A stretch of DNA of 64,000 nucleotides from CAIKMD01 sp963702925 (lineage in GTDB: Bacteria > Pseudomonadota > Alphaproteobacteria > ATCC43930 > CGMCC-115725): contig OY969771.1 of assembly GCA_963702925.1 (NCBI GenBank), positions 3,162,001 to 3,226,000 of the forward strand. Direction: 5' to 3'. The stretch's first letter is position 1; every line of letters begins with the position of its first letter. Shown in pieces: positions 8,719-19,092 of this stretch. Below the pieces are notes generated by a model. It saw nothing but the letters and a program-made list of their open reading frames with translations. It did no database searches and had not been told where the DNA came from. Made by a program: the position numbers and the translations under genes.

Positions 8719-9273
8719 TTATTCCGCGCGATAGAGCTCAATCGCGGCCGCAGCTTCGCGGCGCCACTCCGCCGCCGGCTTGAAACCGGGCAGGGTGCGG
8801 CACAACGCCTCGGTCCGGCGCCGCAGCTCCGCTTCGGGCAGATCGAAATCCATTTCCTCGCGGATCGGCTGATGGACGTACCAGGGCGTGTCGGTATAGA
8901 CCTCGATCCGGTTGCCTTCGGGGTCGCGGAAATAGACTGACCAAGCATGGCCGTGGCAGATCGCATGAAGGTCGCTGGCCTGACCCTCCGACCGGATACG
9001 GCGATAGAAATTCTGTACATCGGCCAGCGAGGCGACGCGGAAGGAAAGCTGGTTGATGACCTTGTCGGGCAGGCCCGGCGGTCTTCCAGCCACCAGCACG
9101 ACCTGATGATGCTCGGCCGGATTGCGGCTGAAGAAAACCATCTCGGCACCGTGCAGCGGCCCGCGGTCGGTGATCGGGAAACCCAGCACGCGATGATAGA
9201 AATCCACCATGGTCGCGAGGTCGGTGACGTAGATGCCGACATGGCTGAACTGCAGATCGATGGCAGGCGGCAT
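8719..9273 (-). CDS. VOC-family dioxygenase-like protein (extradiol/glyoxalase fold)
   Basis: Translation from ATG 9273 gives 184 residues; a longer frame to 9417 adds 48 unconserved residues and is rejected. It starts with FSHVGIYVTDL....DFYHRVLGF, has HHQVVLV near residue 60, and NRIEVYTDTPWYV near 127. This gives the His/His/Glu metal-site pattern of the vicinal oxygen chelate fold, resembling catechol 2,3-dioxygenase-type proteins. The substrate is unknown. It is divergent from the LivH gene and may belong to the same catabolic region. Confidence 0.78.
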   Translation of the reverse strand: MPPAIDLQFSHVGIYVTDLATMVDFYHRVLGFPITDRGPLHGAEMVFFSRNPAEHHQVVLVAGRPPGLPDKVINQLSFRVASLADVQNFYRRIRSEGQASDLHAICHGHAWSVYFRDPEGNRIEVYTDTPWYVHQPIREEMDFDLPEAELRRRTEALCRTLPGFKPAAEWRREAAAAIELYRAE

Positions 9274-9476
9274 GGGCAGGCGCTCCCGCTGGTGCGAATG
9301 CGGCGACGGTAGCGTGGCGGAAGAGCGACCGGAAGAGCATCGACCTTGCGCGCTGGTATTGCGTGCGTCGATCAGACAGACTAGGACGAATTCGGCGCGG
9401 GCACTTGCCGGCGCCAAAATCGGGTCAACCGATGGGAAAAGCGGCGCGGCGCGCCGGCGGGGAGGTCGATCGGGTT

Positions 9477-10352
9477 ATGGTTTCGGGCCTGTTGCTCAAT
9501 GCAATCGCGTCGGGAGTTTTGCTCGGCGGCTTTTATGCCGCCGTAACCGTCGGCCTCGCGATTTCCTTCGGCATGCTGGATGTGGGCAACCTCGCCCATC
9601 CCGCTTTCGTCATCCTCGGCTCCTTCAGCGCCTATATCTTCAATCAGCGCTGGGGCGTCGATCCGATCCTTGCCGCGCTGTTGATGACGCCGGCTTTCTT
9701 CGTGCTCGGCGCCGCGATCTATCAGATCTATTACCTCTCCTTCGAGCGGCGCGGCGAGGAAGGCTTGCGCGGCCTGGCCTTTTTCTTCGGCATTCTCTTC
9801 ATCACCGAGGTCGCACTGATCCTTGGGTTCGGCGTCGATTACCGTTTCGTCGAAGCTTCCTATATCGGTCCAACCCTTCATATCGGCCCGGTCGATCTGG
9901 CGTTGCGCACGCTTGTGCCCTTCTTGATCTCGCTGGTGATGGTGGGCGCGCTGCAGGTGTTTCTCTCGAAGACCTATATCGGTCGCGCGATCCTCGCCGT
10001 GTCGCAAGACAGTCTCGCGCTGCGCTTGATGTCGGTCCGGCCTTATCGGGTCAAGCTCATCGCCTTCGGCATCTCGATCGCGACCGCGGCGGTCGCCGGC
10101 GCCTTTCTCATCATCATTCAGCCGGTCGAGCCGTCGATCGGTCGCGATTATATCGGCCGCGTCTTCGCGATCGTCGTGCTCGGTGGCATGGGCAGTTTCC
10201 CGGGCATGATGTTGGCGGCGATTCTGCTGGGTGTCGCCGAAAGCCTGACGGCGACATTTTACGGGCCGTCCTGGTCGCCGGCGGTCGCTTTCGGGTTGCT
10301 GTTGTTGACGCTCGCTTTCCGCCCAGCTGGCATTCTGGGGCGGCGCGCGTGA
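9477..10352 (+). CDS. livH: Branched-chain amino acid-type ABC transporter permease LivH
   Basis: This 291-residue permease has about eight membrane helices and the LivH-type features GVLLGGFYAAVTVGLA near the N-terminus, G.A..A.....A..LMS.. in the coupling-helix region, and VLGGMGSFPGM near residue 230. ATG 9477 is chosen for the GGAGG at 9461-9465 and because it starts just before the first helix. It opens a four-gene plus-strand operon whose genes all overlap (LivM by 4 bases). The substrate could be an amino acid, aromatic acid or other carboxylate. Confidence 0.9.
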   Translation: MVSGLLLNAIASGVLLGGFYAAVTVGLAISFGMLDVGNLAHPAFVILGSFSAYIFNQRWGVDPILAALLMTPAFFVLGAAIYQIYYLSFERRGEEGLRGLAFFFGILFITEVALILGFGVDYRFVEASYIGPTLHIGPVDLALRTLVPFLISLVMVGALQVFLSKTYIGRAILAVSQDSLALRLMSVRPYRVKLIAFGISIATAAVAGAFLIIIQPVEPSIGRDYIGRVFAIVVLGGMGSFPGMMLAAILLGVAESLTATFYGPSWSPAVAFGLLLLTLAFRPAGILGRRA

Positions 10353-11293
10353 AGCATATTGGTTTCTGCCTCATCACCGCGCTTGCCGTCGTCGCCATCT
10401 TCGTGGCCTCGCGCTTGGTCACCAACGACTATTTCTTCTTTGCCGGCTATGTCGTGCTGCAATACATCGTGCTGGCGACGGCCTGGAACATTTTGGGCGG
10501 CTATACCGGCTACATCAATTTCGGCACCTCAGGCTTCTTCGCGATCGGCGCTTATTCCTCGGTCGTGCTGCACAAGCTGTGGGGACCGCCGATTCCATTG
10601 TTGATCGTGGTCGGCGGCGTCCTGGCCGGCGCGGTCGGCTTGGCCATGGGCTGCCTGACCTTGCGCTTGAAAGGCGTGTTCTTCGCGATCGGCACTTTGG
10701 CCTTGGCGATCGTGGTGCAGACTTTCATCACCAATTGGGATTTTGTCGGTGGCTCGCGTGGTGTCTACATCATCCGCCCATCGAGCATGCCGCTGCTCGG
10801 CACCTATATCCATTACCTGTTCCTCGTGATGCTGGTCTTGGCGGGCTTCGCGGTCGCAGTCGCGCGCAGCATCGAGCGTTCGACGCTCGGCTATGGGCTT
10901 GCCGCCGTGCGCGACGACGAACAGGCGGCCGAGGCCGCGGGCGTGCCGACGCTTAAGCTAAAACTTGTCTCGACCACAATCTCGGGTGCGCTGATGGGCA
11001 TGGCCGGCGCGCCTTTGCCCTATTACGTGACCTATCTCGATCCATCCTCGGGCTTCAACCTGACCTACGCCGTCAATGCGATCGCCATGCCTTTGATCGG
11101 CGGCACCACCAGCTGGATCGGCCCGGTGCTAGGCGCGATCTTCCTCGGCACCATCCAGCAAGCGGCGACGGTGACGATCTCGTCGTCGCTGAACCTGCTC
11201 TTCGTCGGCGTGTTGCTCGTGCTGTTCGTGGTGATCGCGCCCAATGGCTTGATGGGCTGGTTCCGGCCGCGCCGGCGCGGTGGAGCGGCGTGA
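10349..11293 (+). CDS. livM: Branched-chain amino acid-type ABC transporter permease LivM
   Basis: A 314-residue membrane protein starting at GTG 10349, which overlaps the livH stop as GTGA. It has about eight to nine helices, the LivM signature GY.GYINFG.SGFFAIGAY near residue 50, and the EAA-like loop AAVRDDEQAAEAAGV near 190. A reading frame runs open for more than a kilobase upstream, but that part only shadows livH in another frame. It pairs with LivH to form the pore of the importer. Confidence 0.9.
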   Translation: MKHIGFCLITALAVVAIFVASRLVTNDYFFFAGYVVLQYIVLATAWNILGGYTGYINFGTSGFFAIGAYSSVVLHKLWGPPIPLLIVVGGVLAGAVGLAMGCLTLRLKGVFFAIGTLALAIVVQTFITNWDFVGGSRGVYIIRPSSMPLLGTYIHYLFLVMLVLAGFAVAVARSIERSTLGYGLAAVRDDEQAAEAAGVPTLKLKLVSTTISGALMGMAGAPLPYYVTYLDPSSGFNLTYAVNAIAMPLIGGTTSWIGPVLGAIFLGTIQQAATVTISSSLNLLFVGVLLVLFVVIAPNGLMGWFRPRRRGGAA

Positions 11294-12019
11294 TGGCGGA
11301 GAATCTGCTGCAGGTCGAAGGGCTCGGCAAGCGTTTCGGCGGCTTCGTCGCGCTCGACAGCATCGAGCTGGCGGTGCGGCCAGGCGAGCGGGTCGGACTG
11401 ATCGGTCCCAACGGCTCGGGCAAAAGTACTTTCGTCAATTGCCTCTCCGGCATTCTTCGCAACGAGGCCGGCACGGTGCGCTTTGACGGCACCATGCTCG
11501 ACGGCTTGCGCGCGCATGAGCGCACGCGTCTCGGCCTGGCGCGCAGTTTTCAGCTGCCCAAGCCGTTCCGCAGCCTCACCGTCGCCGAGAACATGCGCAT
11601 TCCGCTGCTCTTCACCGTCAACGGCAGGGGCGGCGTGCATCTCGGCGAAGCGCAGATCGCCGCGCGCTGCGAGGAGCTGTTGCACATGGTCGCGCTCGAC
11701 GGCAAGGCCAAGGCGCGGCCCGGCGATCTGACGCAGATCGAGATGCGCAAGCTCGAACTCGCGCGCGCCATGGCTGCGGCCCCGAAGCTCTTGATTGCGG
11801 ACGAGGCGATGGCCGGCCTCTCGCATTCCGAGGTCGACGACATTCTGGGGCTGCTCTTCAAGCTCAACCAAAGCGGCATCGCCGTCATCCTGATCGAGCA
11901 CATCATGCGCGCGGTGATGAGCTTTTCCGAGCGCCTGGTCGTTCTGGTTGCCGGCCACAAGATCGCCGACGGCGCGCCGCAAGAGGTGGTGCGCAATCCC
12001 GAGGTCGAGAGGGCTTATC

Positions 12020-12030
<11 letters not shown>
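11290..12030 (+). CDS. livG: Liv-type ABC transporter ATP-binding protein LivG
   Basis: About 246 residues with Walker A GPNGSGKST near residue 39, Q-loop FQLPKPF, and Walker B LLIADEAMAGLS. The signature motif, normally LSGGQ-like, reads LTQIE, a weak match even for LivG proteins; the surrounding MRKLELARA is conserved. GTG 11290 or ATG 11293 may start it; both overlap the livM stop. It should energise LivHM together with LivF on the cytoplasmic face. Confidence 0.88.
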
Positions 12031-12766
<736 letters not shown>

Positions 12767-12769
12767 GCC

Positions 12770-13648
12770 ATGGGAGCTTTGCCGCCGGTTGCTGTCGTGG
12801 GTCTCGGCATCATGGGCGGCGCCATCGCGCGCAACCTCATGACCGACGGGATCGAGGTGCGCGGTTACGACGTCGATGCCGGAAAGCTCGGGGCGCTTGC
12901 CCCAAAGCTCGTCGCGGCTTCGTCGGCCGGCGAGGCGGCTTCCGGCGTGGATTTGGTTCTGACCAGCCTGCCGAGCATCGCGGCGCTCCATCAAACCGTT
13001 GCCAGCATCCTGGCTTCACCACCCGGCGCCAAGATCGTCGCCGAGCTCAGTACCTTGCCGATCGCGGCCAAAGAAGCGGCGCGGGCGCTTCTGGCCGAGC
13101 GCGGCATTGTCTTGCTCGATTGCCCTTTGAGCGGCACCGGCGCGCAAGCGGTGACGCGCGATCTCGCGGTCTATGCCAGCGGCGAGCGCGCGGCCTATGA
13201 CAAGGCCGAGCCGGTCTTCCAGCATTTCGCGCGGACGAGCCACTATCTCGGCGCCTTCGGCAATGGCAGCAAGATGAAGTTCGTCGCCAATCTTCTGGTT
13301 GCGATCCACAATGTCGCCAGCGCCGAGGCGATGGTGCTCGGCATGAAGGCCGGGCTCGATCCCGATACCATCGTCAAGGTGATCGCATCGGGCGCCGGCA
13401 CTTCGCGCGTCTTCGAGCTGCGCGCGCCGCTGATGGCGCGCGGCGATTATGCGCCGACGATGAAGATCGACATCTGGCAAAAGGACATGGCGATCATAGC
13501 GGCCTTCGCCAAAAGCCTCGGTGTCGAGACCCCGACTTTCGCGGCAAGCGCGCCGCTTTACAACGCGGCCCAGGAAGACGGCTTCGGCGGCGAAGACACG
13601 GCGGCCGTGGCAAAGGTGCTTGCCAAACGCGCCGGCCTCGCGGGGTAG
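12770..13648 (+). CDS. 3-hydroxyisobutyrate dehydrogenase-family NAD(P)-dependent oxidoreductase
   Basis: A 292-residue beta-hydroxyacid dehydrogenase. The N-terminal Rossmann motif is VVGLGIMGGAIARNL, the substrate loop is DCPLSGTGAQA near residue 118, and the catalytic Lys lies in GNGSKMKFVANLL near 168. The C-terminal domain has the DIWQKDM segment. It starts three bases after livF, so it is probably the last gene of the liv operon. It may oxidise a hydroxyacid imported by that transporter or derived from it; glutamate semialdehyde or tartronate reductase-like activity cannot be excluded. Confidence 0.85.
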   Translation: MGALPPVAVVGLGIMGGAIARNLMTDGIEVRGYDVDAGKLGALAPKLVAASSAGEAASGVDLVLTSLPSIAALHQTVASILASPPGAKIVAELSTLPIAAKEAARALLAERGIVLLDCPLSGTGAQAVTRDLAVYASGERAAYDKAEPVFQHFARTSHYLGAFGNGSKMKFVANLLVAIHNVASAEAMVLGMKAGLDPDTIVKVIASGAGTSRVFELRAPLMARGDYAPTMKIDIWQKDMAIIAAFAKSLGVETPTFAASAPLYNAAQEDGFGGEDTAAVAKVLAKRAGLAG

Positions 13649-13654
13649 CGTTCC

Positions 13655-14509
13655 TCAGCCTTTGAGAAACGAATCCATTACCGCGATCGGCCCGTCCTTG
13701 GATGGTTGTTCGAAATCCGCGGCGATCTGAGCATAAAGCTTCGCGGCACCGGCAAGCATCTGGCTCGCGCCCGGATCGGCCGCAAGGAATTTCGAAATCT
13801 CTTCCATCTCGGCGACCCAGCGATAGGCCTTCGGGTACATGCGCGGCATCATGCGCGAGACGTAGCCGTAGACCTCGCTGACGCTGTCGGCGAGCGCATC
13901 TTTGACCGCGGGCGAGACGCCGTTGCGCATCGTGCCCAGCATCATTGCCGCGCCGATCGCCTGCGTGCCTTTGGTAAGACAGGCATAACCCATCTTCACC
14001 GCGGATGCCTCGCCGACACCGCCTTCGACGATCCGGATATCGAGACCGAAATCCTTGAGGTCGAGGAACCGCCGCGCGCCGTCGCCGGAGACGTAGAAGC
14101 GCGGACTGGCATCGCCTTCCTTGGGCGGCGGCCCACCAAGAATGCCGACATCGGCGAAGGCGCAACCGGTCGGCGCGATCACGGCCGCAACCTCGCGCAC
14201 ACTTGCCGGTGCCACCGCGTTGCAATCGATGAAGACCGGCTTCTTCGCGGCTTTCGCCAGCGCTGGCGCCAGGCGCTCCGCGAGGTTCCGCGCTTCGCCG
14301 GGCGGCACGATCGAGAGAACGAAATCGGCGCCCGCGACCAGCTTCGCGTCGTCGTCGATCGCGATGAGGCCGGCATCCTTGGCGCGTGCGGCGCTCGCCG
14401 CGCTGCGGCCGCGCAAGGAGGTCCGCACCACGGCGCCGCGCCGGCGCAGGCGCTGCCCGACCCCGGCACCCATCTCGCCTACCGCAATCACCACGATGAT
14501 CGGTTCCAT
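13655..14509 (-). CDS. 6PGDH-like NAD-binding oxidoreductase with DUF1932 C-terminal domain
   Basis: At 284 residues it has an N-terminal Rossmann domain and a C-terminal DUF1932-type helical domain (G.ASA.KMGYA...KG near residue 165). The dinucleotide motif reads A-x-G-E-M-G, so the first Gly is Ala; otherwise the fold is intact. It converges on the 12770 gene with a six-base gap, and the two are distant relatives. The reaction is unknown, probably reduction or oxidation of a small hydroxy- or oxo-acid. Confidence 0.78.
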   Translation of the reverse strand: MEPIIVVIAVGEMGAGVGQRLRRRGAVVRTSLRGRSAASAARAKDAGLIAIDDDAKLVAGADFVLSIVPPGEARNLAERLAPALAKAAKKPVFIDCNAVAPASVREVAAVIAPTGCAFADVGILGGPPPKEGDASPRFYVSGDGARRFLDLKDFGLDIRIVEGGVGEASAVKMGYACLTKGTQAIGAAMMLGTMRNGVSPAVKDALADSVSEVYGYVSRMMPRMYPKAYRWVAEMEEISKFLAADPGASQMLAGAAKLYAQIAADFEQPSKDGPIAVMDSFLKG

Positions 14510-14588
14510 TCGCGCCTCGCTTTCCGCTGCTTCCCCAAGCCTAGCAGCCTGTTACAATAAGATCATCCCAGCGTCAGGAGACCCGCCC

Positions 14589-15233
14589 ATGTGGTCGCTC
14601 ATGTCCCGCAAGAAACTCGAATTGCCGAGCCGCGATGAAGCCTTGCCGGGCCGACCGCAGAAAATGCCGGTCGCGAAAGCGCATTTCGTCAACGGGCATC
14701 CGTTGCAGCCACCTTTCCCGGCCGGGCTTGCCGAAATGGTCGTGGCGATGGGCTGTTTCTGGGGCGCGGAGCGTTGCTTCTGGCAATTGCCCGGCGTCTA
14801 CACGACGGCGGTCGGCTATGCCGGCGGCTACACGCCCAACCCGAGCTATGAAGAAGTCTGCTCCGGCCGCACCGGCCACACCGAAGTCGTGCTCGTGGTC
14901 TACGACCCGAAACTGGTGAGCTTCGAAAACTTGCTGAAGACTTTCTGGGAAAGCCACGACCCGACCCAGGGAATGCGCCAAGGCAACGATGTCGGCACGC
15001 AATACCGCTCGGCGATCTATTGCTCGACCCCGGAACAGAAAAAGGCTGCCGAAGCGTCGGCGAAAGCTTACGAGGCCGCGCTCAAAGTCAAAGGCCTTGG
15101 GACCGTCACGACCGAGATCGCCGACGCACCGCCTTTCTATTACGCCGAGGATTATCACCAGCAATATCTCGCCAAGAATCCCGGCGGCTATTGCGGCCTC
15201 GGCGGCACCGGCGTCACTTGCCCGGGAAGCTGA
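14589..15233 (+). CDS. msrA: Peptide-methionine (S)-S-oxide reductase MsrA
   Basis: The 214-residue protein starts at ATG 14589, eight bases after AGGAGA. The catalytic Cys56 lies in the GCFWGAE motif, followed by GY.GG and GHTE. YCGLGGTGVTC at the C-terminus supplies candidate resolving cysteines. It matches the long, E. coli-like MsrA type. It repairs oxidised methionine in proteins with thioredoxin as donor. It stands alone between two minus-strand genes. Confidence 0.96.
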   Translation: MWSLMSRKKLELPSRDEALPGRPQKMPVAKAHFVNGHPLQPPFPAGLAEMVVAMGCFWGAERCFWQLPGVYTTAVGYAGGYTPNPSYEEVCSGRTGHTEVVLVVYDPKLVSFENLLKTFWESHDPTQGMRQGNDVGTQYRSAIYCSTPEQKKAAEASAKAYEAALKVKGLGTVTTEIADAPPFYYAEDYHQQYLAKNPGGYCGLGGTGVTCPGS

Positions 15234-15236
15234 GGG

Positions 15237-16409
15237 CTACGCGACCACCTTTTTCGTGCGGAGAGCGTCGATCGCGGCTTCGTCATAGCCGAGGCTTTTC
15301 AGGATCTCGTCCGTGTGTTGGCCGCGCTCGGGCGTGGCGGTGCGGATCGAGGATGGCGTGCGCGAGAGAAACATCGGCTGGCCGATGAGCTCGATATGGC
15401 CCAAGGTCGGATGGTCGACGCCTTGCGCCATGTGCAAATGCTGCACCTGCGGATCGGCGAAGACCTCGTTCATTTTATAGATCGGTCCGCACGGCACGCC
15501 CGCTTCGTTCAAGAGCGCGACCCATTCGGCCGAGGTCTTGCGTTGCGTCAGCTCGTCGATGATCGCGTTGAGCGCGTCGCGATTCTGGCGCCGCACTTTG
15601 AAATTCACGAACTTCGGATCGGTGGCGAGTTGTGGCGCGCCCAGCGCCTGGCACAGCTTGGCGTAGATCGGATTCGACGAGGCGGCGATGTTGATGTGGC
15701 CGTCCTTGGTGCGATAGACCGCGGCCGGAATGTTGGTCGGATGGTTGTTGCCTTCCTGGCCCGGCACTTCATGCGACATGGTCCAGCGCGCGCCTTGGAA
15801 ATCGAGCATCGCGATCTGCGCCGTGAGCAGCGAGGATTGCACCCATTGGCCTTCGCCCAATTCCTCGCGCTCCAAAAGCGCGATGAAGATGCCTTGCGCG
15901 GCGAAGATGCCGGCGCAGAGATCGGCGATCGGGATGCCGGCGCGCACCGGCCCCTGGCCCGGCAGGCCGGTCACCGACATCAGCCCGCCCATGCCTTGCG
16001 CGATCGGATCGAAGCCGGGACGGTCGCGATAGGGCCCGTCCTGGCCGAAGCCCGAGATGCTGGCATAGACGAGGCGCCGGTTGAGCGGCTTCAAGGTCTC
16101 GTAATCGATACCGAGCCGGAACTTCACGTCCGGGCGGTAATTCTCGACCAGCACATCGGCGTCCTTGACCAGCGCCTTGAGGATGGCGACGCCTTCCGGC
16201 TGCTTCAGGTCGATGGCGATGCTGCGTTTGTTGCGATGAAGATTCTGGAAGTCGGCGCCGTGGCGTTCGGCGCCGAAGCCTTCATCGCCGGTCGCCTCGA
16301 CCTTGACGCAGTCGGCGCCCCAATCGGCAAGCTGGCGCACGCAAGTCGGTCCGGCGCGCACCCGCGTGAGATCGATCACCTTGAAACGCGAAAGAGGCAG
16401 CTTGCTCAT
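15237..16409 (-). CDS. CaiB/BaiF-family (class III) CoA transferase
   Basis: A 390-residue protein with the family pattern VIDLTRVRAGP...LADWGADCVKVE near the N-terminus, HRNKRSI..DLK, and DVLVENYRPDV. The catalytic-Asp region is GIPIADLCAGIFA near residue 171, matching the Asp used to form the mixed anhydride. It overlaps the MFS gene by four bases (ATGA). A transporter coupled to a CoA transferase suggests uptake of a carboxylic acid and its activation as a CoA thioester. The specific acid is unknown. Confidence 0.9.
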   Translation of the reverse strand: MSKLPLSRFKVIDLTRVRAGPTCVRQLADWGADCVKVEATGDEGFGAERHGADFQNLHRNKRSIAIDLKQPEGVAILKALVKDADVLVENYRPDVKFRLGIDYETLKPLNRRLVYASISGFGQDGPYRDRPGFDPIAQGMGGLMSVTGLPGQGPVRAGIPIADLCAGIFAAQGIFIALLEREELGEGQWVQSSLLTAQIAMLDFQGARWTMSHEVPGQEGNNHPTNIPAAVYRTKDGHINIAASSNPIYAKLCQALGAPQLATDPKFVNFKVRRQNRDALNAIIDELTQRKTSAEWVALLNEAGVPCGPIYKMNEVFADPQVQHLHMAQGVDHPTLGHIELIGQPMFLSRTPSSIRTATPERGQHTDEILKSLGYDEAAIDALRTKKVVA

Positions 16410-17626
16410 GTCGCATGCTCCGTTTTGGGCACCGTGAGGCAGAGGAGATTGCCGAGCAGCACCGAGGCGGCGAAAAGATAGAACACGGCGATCAGCCCGT
16501 AGCGATCGGCCAACAGCCCGCCGATCAGCGGCGCCGCGCCCGACATCACGGCCTGCACCATGAACATCGCACCGGTCATCGAGGCGAGCAGCTCGGGCGG
16601 CGAGCGATCCATTTGCCAGGACTGGATTACCGGGCGGGTCGCGTACATGAAGAAGCCCAGCACCGAAACGCAGACGACATAGATGACGGGATCGCGCACC
16701 AGGGTCAGCGCCAGCACCACGACGGTCGTGCTGCCCATCCCGGCAAGCACGACCGGCCGGCGCCCGATCCGGTCCGAGAGGACACCGGCAAAGGGTGTCG
16801 CGATCATGCCGCCGAGTTGCAGCACCATCATGGCGAGGCCCATCGCGAAGGGGCTCAGGCCGAGATCATGCGAAAGGTAGAGCGGGAGGAAGGTCAGCAG
16901 CCCGGTTTGCGTCAGGGTTCGGCAGCCGGCCATCAGGAAAAAGCTCCATTGCGCCCGCGAGCGCATCAGCCCGGCGAGCCCCGCCCAATATTGCCGCGCA
17001 TTCGGGCGTCGCGGCATGGCCGCGCTGCGGTCGCTGCGCCCGAGAAAGGCCGCGAGCGCCACGGCGCATATGATGCAGGTGAGCGCGTTGATCTCGGCGG
17101 TGTGCTGCCAAGAAAAGCTTAGCAACATCCAGCCTGCCGCCACCGGCCCCGCTGCGTCGCCGAGATTGGCAAAGAGCGAATGCACCGCCATGGAGTAGCC
17201 GCGATTTTTGGGAAGCTGGATCGAGAGCCAGGAGATCGCCGCCGGATGCCACATCACATTGGCGATGCCGAGCAGGCCGAGGCAAAGGCATAGCGCCGCG
17301 AAGCCCGTGACCAGGCCGAGCGCGGCAAGCGAAATCGTGCAAAGCAGCAGAGACGCGATCTGGAACGCGATGCGGCGCCCGGTCAGGTCGACCAGCATCC
17401 CGCTCGGCAGATTGGCGATCACGGACCCGATAAAGAGCGATGTGACCAGGAAGCCAGTCTCGGTGTAGTTGAGGCCAAGCCCGCGGCTAAGCGATGGAAG
17501 CAGCAGATAGAAGGTCGCGACTGCCCAGTGGGTCGAGCCATGGGCGGCGCTGACCAGCATAATCGGCAATTGGGTTTTCAGCGAACGGAGCGCGACAGCG
17601 CCTTCCGCGGCGGCTTCGACGGTCAT
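16406..17626 (-). CDS. Major facilitator superfamily transporter
   Basis: From ATG 17626 the protein is about 406 residues with twelve predicted membrane helices. The MFS loop motifs are visible after helix 2 (G.LVDLTGRR near residue 75) and after helix 8 (GVLSDRIGRRP). The frame extends upstream to 17911, but that part is soluble, Arg-rich and unlike a transporter N-terminus; ATG 17650 is also possible. Its stop overlaps the CoA transferase start, so the two are co-expressed. The transported compound is likely an organic acid (inference). Confidence 0.86.
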   Translation of the reverse strand: MTVEAAAEGAVALRSLKTQLPIMLVSAAHGSTHWAVATFYLLLPSLSRGLGLNYTETGFLVTSLFIGSVIANLPSGMLVDLTGRRIAFQIASLLLCTISLAALGLVTGFAALCLCLGLLGIANVMWHPAAISWLSIQLPKNRGYSMAVHSLFANLGDAAGPVAAGWMLLSFSWQHTAEINALTCIICAVALAAFLGRSDRSAAMPRRPNARQYWAGLAGLMRSRAQWSFFLMAGCRTLTQTGLLTFLPLYLSHDLGLSPFAMGLAMMVLQLGGMIATPFAGVLSDRIGRRPVVLAGMGSTTVVVLALTLVRDPVIYVVCVSVLGFFMYATRPVIQSWQMDRSPPELLASMTGAMFMVQAVMSGAAPLIGGLLADRYGLIAVFYLFAASVLLGNLLCLTVPKTEHAT

Positions 17627-17981
17627 GCATCGAGCATAAACGAGCCGCATTGGACCCCCAAGTGTTGCATCTTGTTGCGCTGCAGCGCGTCGCGACGCGC
17701 TTTCGGCAGCAGGAAACGAAGGCCGCGCATCGAACGGCACCGCTATCGTCGCCGTGCTTTGCGCAGCCGCGAAGCCGGAGTCGCGGACTGGCGTGACGTC
17801 GCGGTCATTTCCAGCTAAGATTAAAAAAAATACACCTAAGACGGCGGTAGCAGGGGGGTAATCTTTTCCCAGTAATTTTACGGATTGACCGGTCCCGTGC
17901 CGGTTCCCCAATCTGTGCTCGCCTTCATGGGTGGTTCAGCATAGGATTGATCGCCCTAAGGGGCGGGAGAGACGCGCTTTA
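17627..17981. other. Divergent promoter region between MFS and DedA genes
   Basis: This 355-base stretch separates two divergent genes and carries no convincing ORF. It has an A-rich run near 17820-17835 and a small hairpin (CGCCC / GGGCG, 17952-17965) just ahead of the DedA ribosome-binding site. No tRNA, riboswitch or known operator was recognised. Confidence 0.5.
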
Positions 17982-18584
17982 ATGGACTTCCATCGGTTCA
18001 TTCTCGAACACGGCACGTTGTCGTATTTGGTGACGTTCGCGTGGACGTTTTTCGAGGGCGAAACCTTCGTGATCTTTGCTGGCTTCGCGGCGGCGCAGGG
18101 TCTCCTCGCTTGGCCCTTGGTGCTGATCGCGGCATGGCTCGGCAGCTTCGCCGGCGATCAAACTTATTTCTGGATCGGACGGCATTTCGGCGTGCGCCTT
18201 TTGGCGCGCCAGCCGCTGTGGCAAAAACGTGTCGATCGCGCGCTCGGCTGGCTCGACCGTTACGACGCCGGCTTCATCCTGAGTTTCCGATTCATTTACG
18301 GCATCCGCAATTTCTCGTCCTTCGCGCTCGGCGTCAGCCGCGTGCGTTGGCAGCGCTTCCTGACTCTAAATTTCATCGCGGCCGGCATCTGGGCGGTGGT
18401 CTTCATCGCGGCCGGCTATCTCTGCGGCCACACGCTGGGCCGGATGCTGGGCGAAATCGCCGAAAGGTTTAGCGAATCCCTACTCATTATATTTGCGCTT
18501 GTGCTCATCGTAGGGCACTTTGTCCACCGGGTGCATCGCCGCCGGCGCCGCAAGGTTGCGGCCGTGGTGGCTCCACGGGTGTGA
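17982..18584 (+). CDS. DedA-family membrane protein
   Basis: Translation from ATG 17982 (after GGGAGAG) gives 200 residues. The DedA/VTT core is clear: FFEGETFVIFAGFAA, G...GDQTYFWIGR.FG near residue 65, and the R-containing RFIYGIRNFSSFALG...V near 105-120. Four to five membrane helices are predicted, with a basic C-terminal tail. DedA proteins are inner-membrane lipid-flippase-like proteins that help membrane homeostasis. The gene is followed 10 bases later by a small secreted protein gene. Confidence 0.9.
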   Translation: MDFHRFILEHGTLSYLVTFAWTFFEGETFVIFAGFAAAQGLLAWPLVLIAAWLGSFAGDQTYFWIGRHFGVRLLARQPLWQKRVDRALGWLDRYDAGFILSFRFIYGIRNFSSFALGVSRVRWQRFLTLNFIAAGIWAVVFIAAGYLCGHTLGRMLGEIAERFSESLLIIFALVLIVGHFVHRVHRRRRRKVAAVVAPRV

Positions 18585-18594
18585 GACGAGGCGC

Positions 18595-19047
18595 ATGAAG
18601 AAGTCAGGGATTGTTGCCATCATCATGTTGGGCAGCATCGCAACCGCGAATGCGGCGCCGCAATGCTACAAGGCCAGCGAGATCGAAGCCGAGCAGGCCG
18701 TACGCTATCAAGCGAAGCTGATGGTGCTGAGCGATAGCTGCCGCAGCAGCTCCTACAGCGAGTTTGTCCAACGCAACGCCCAGACTCTGTCGGCTTATCA
18801 GCATCAGCTGATCGGCTTTTTCCGCCGCGCCGATTCCCATAAGCCGGAGGACGCCTTCGACCGCTTTCTCACCCGCCTCGCGAATCAGTTCGCGCTCAGC
18901 TCGGGTCAGGAGCCGCTCGCCTCGCTGTGCGTCAAGTCGGCGGACTTCCTTGCCCAAGCGGTCAGTTTCGGCAAAGAGGAATTCCAGCACTTCGTGGCTC
19001 AACAAGCCGTTGCGGAGCGCAAATCCTATCCCAGCTGCGCGGATTGA
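18595..19047 (+). CDS. Secreted hypothetical protein
   Basis: A 150-residue protein with a typical signal peptide (MKKSGIVAII core, cleavage near ANA-AP), then a mainly helical region with four cysteines (CYK, DSC, LCVKS, SCAD) that may form two disulfides. It resembles small periplasmic proteins of unknown function common in alphaproteobacteria. It follows the DedA gene by 10 bases and is probably co-transcribed. Confidence 0.65.
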   Translation: MKKSGIVAIIMLGSIATANAAPQCYKASEIEAEQAVRYQAKLMVLSDSCRSSSYSEFVQRNAQTLSAYQHQLIGFFRRADSHKPEDAFDRFLTRLANQFALSSGQEPLASLCVKSADFLAQAVSFGKEEFQHFVAQQAVAERKSYPSCAD

Positions 19048-19092
19048 GCGCGGCCTAACGCCGTTTCCGTCCTGACATATCTGTGACTGAGG

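Noticed and set aside
9233..10348. Open frame running in phase upstream of livM
   Set aside because: This part overlaps livH in another frame and translates to Arg-rich nonsense; livM starts at GTG 10349, coupled to the livH stop.
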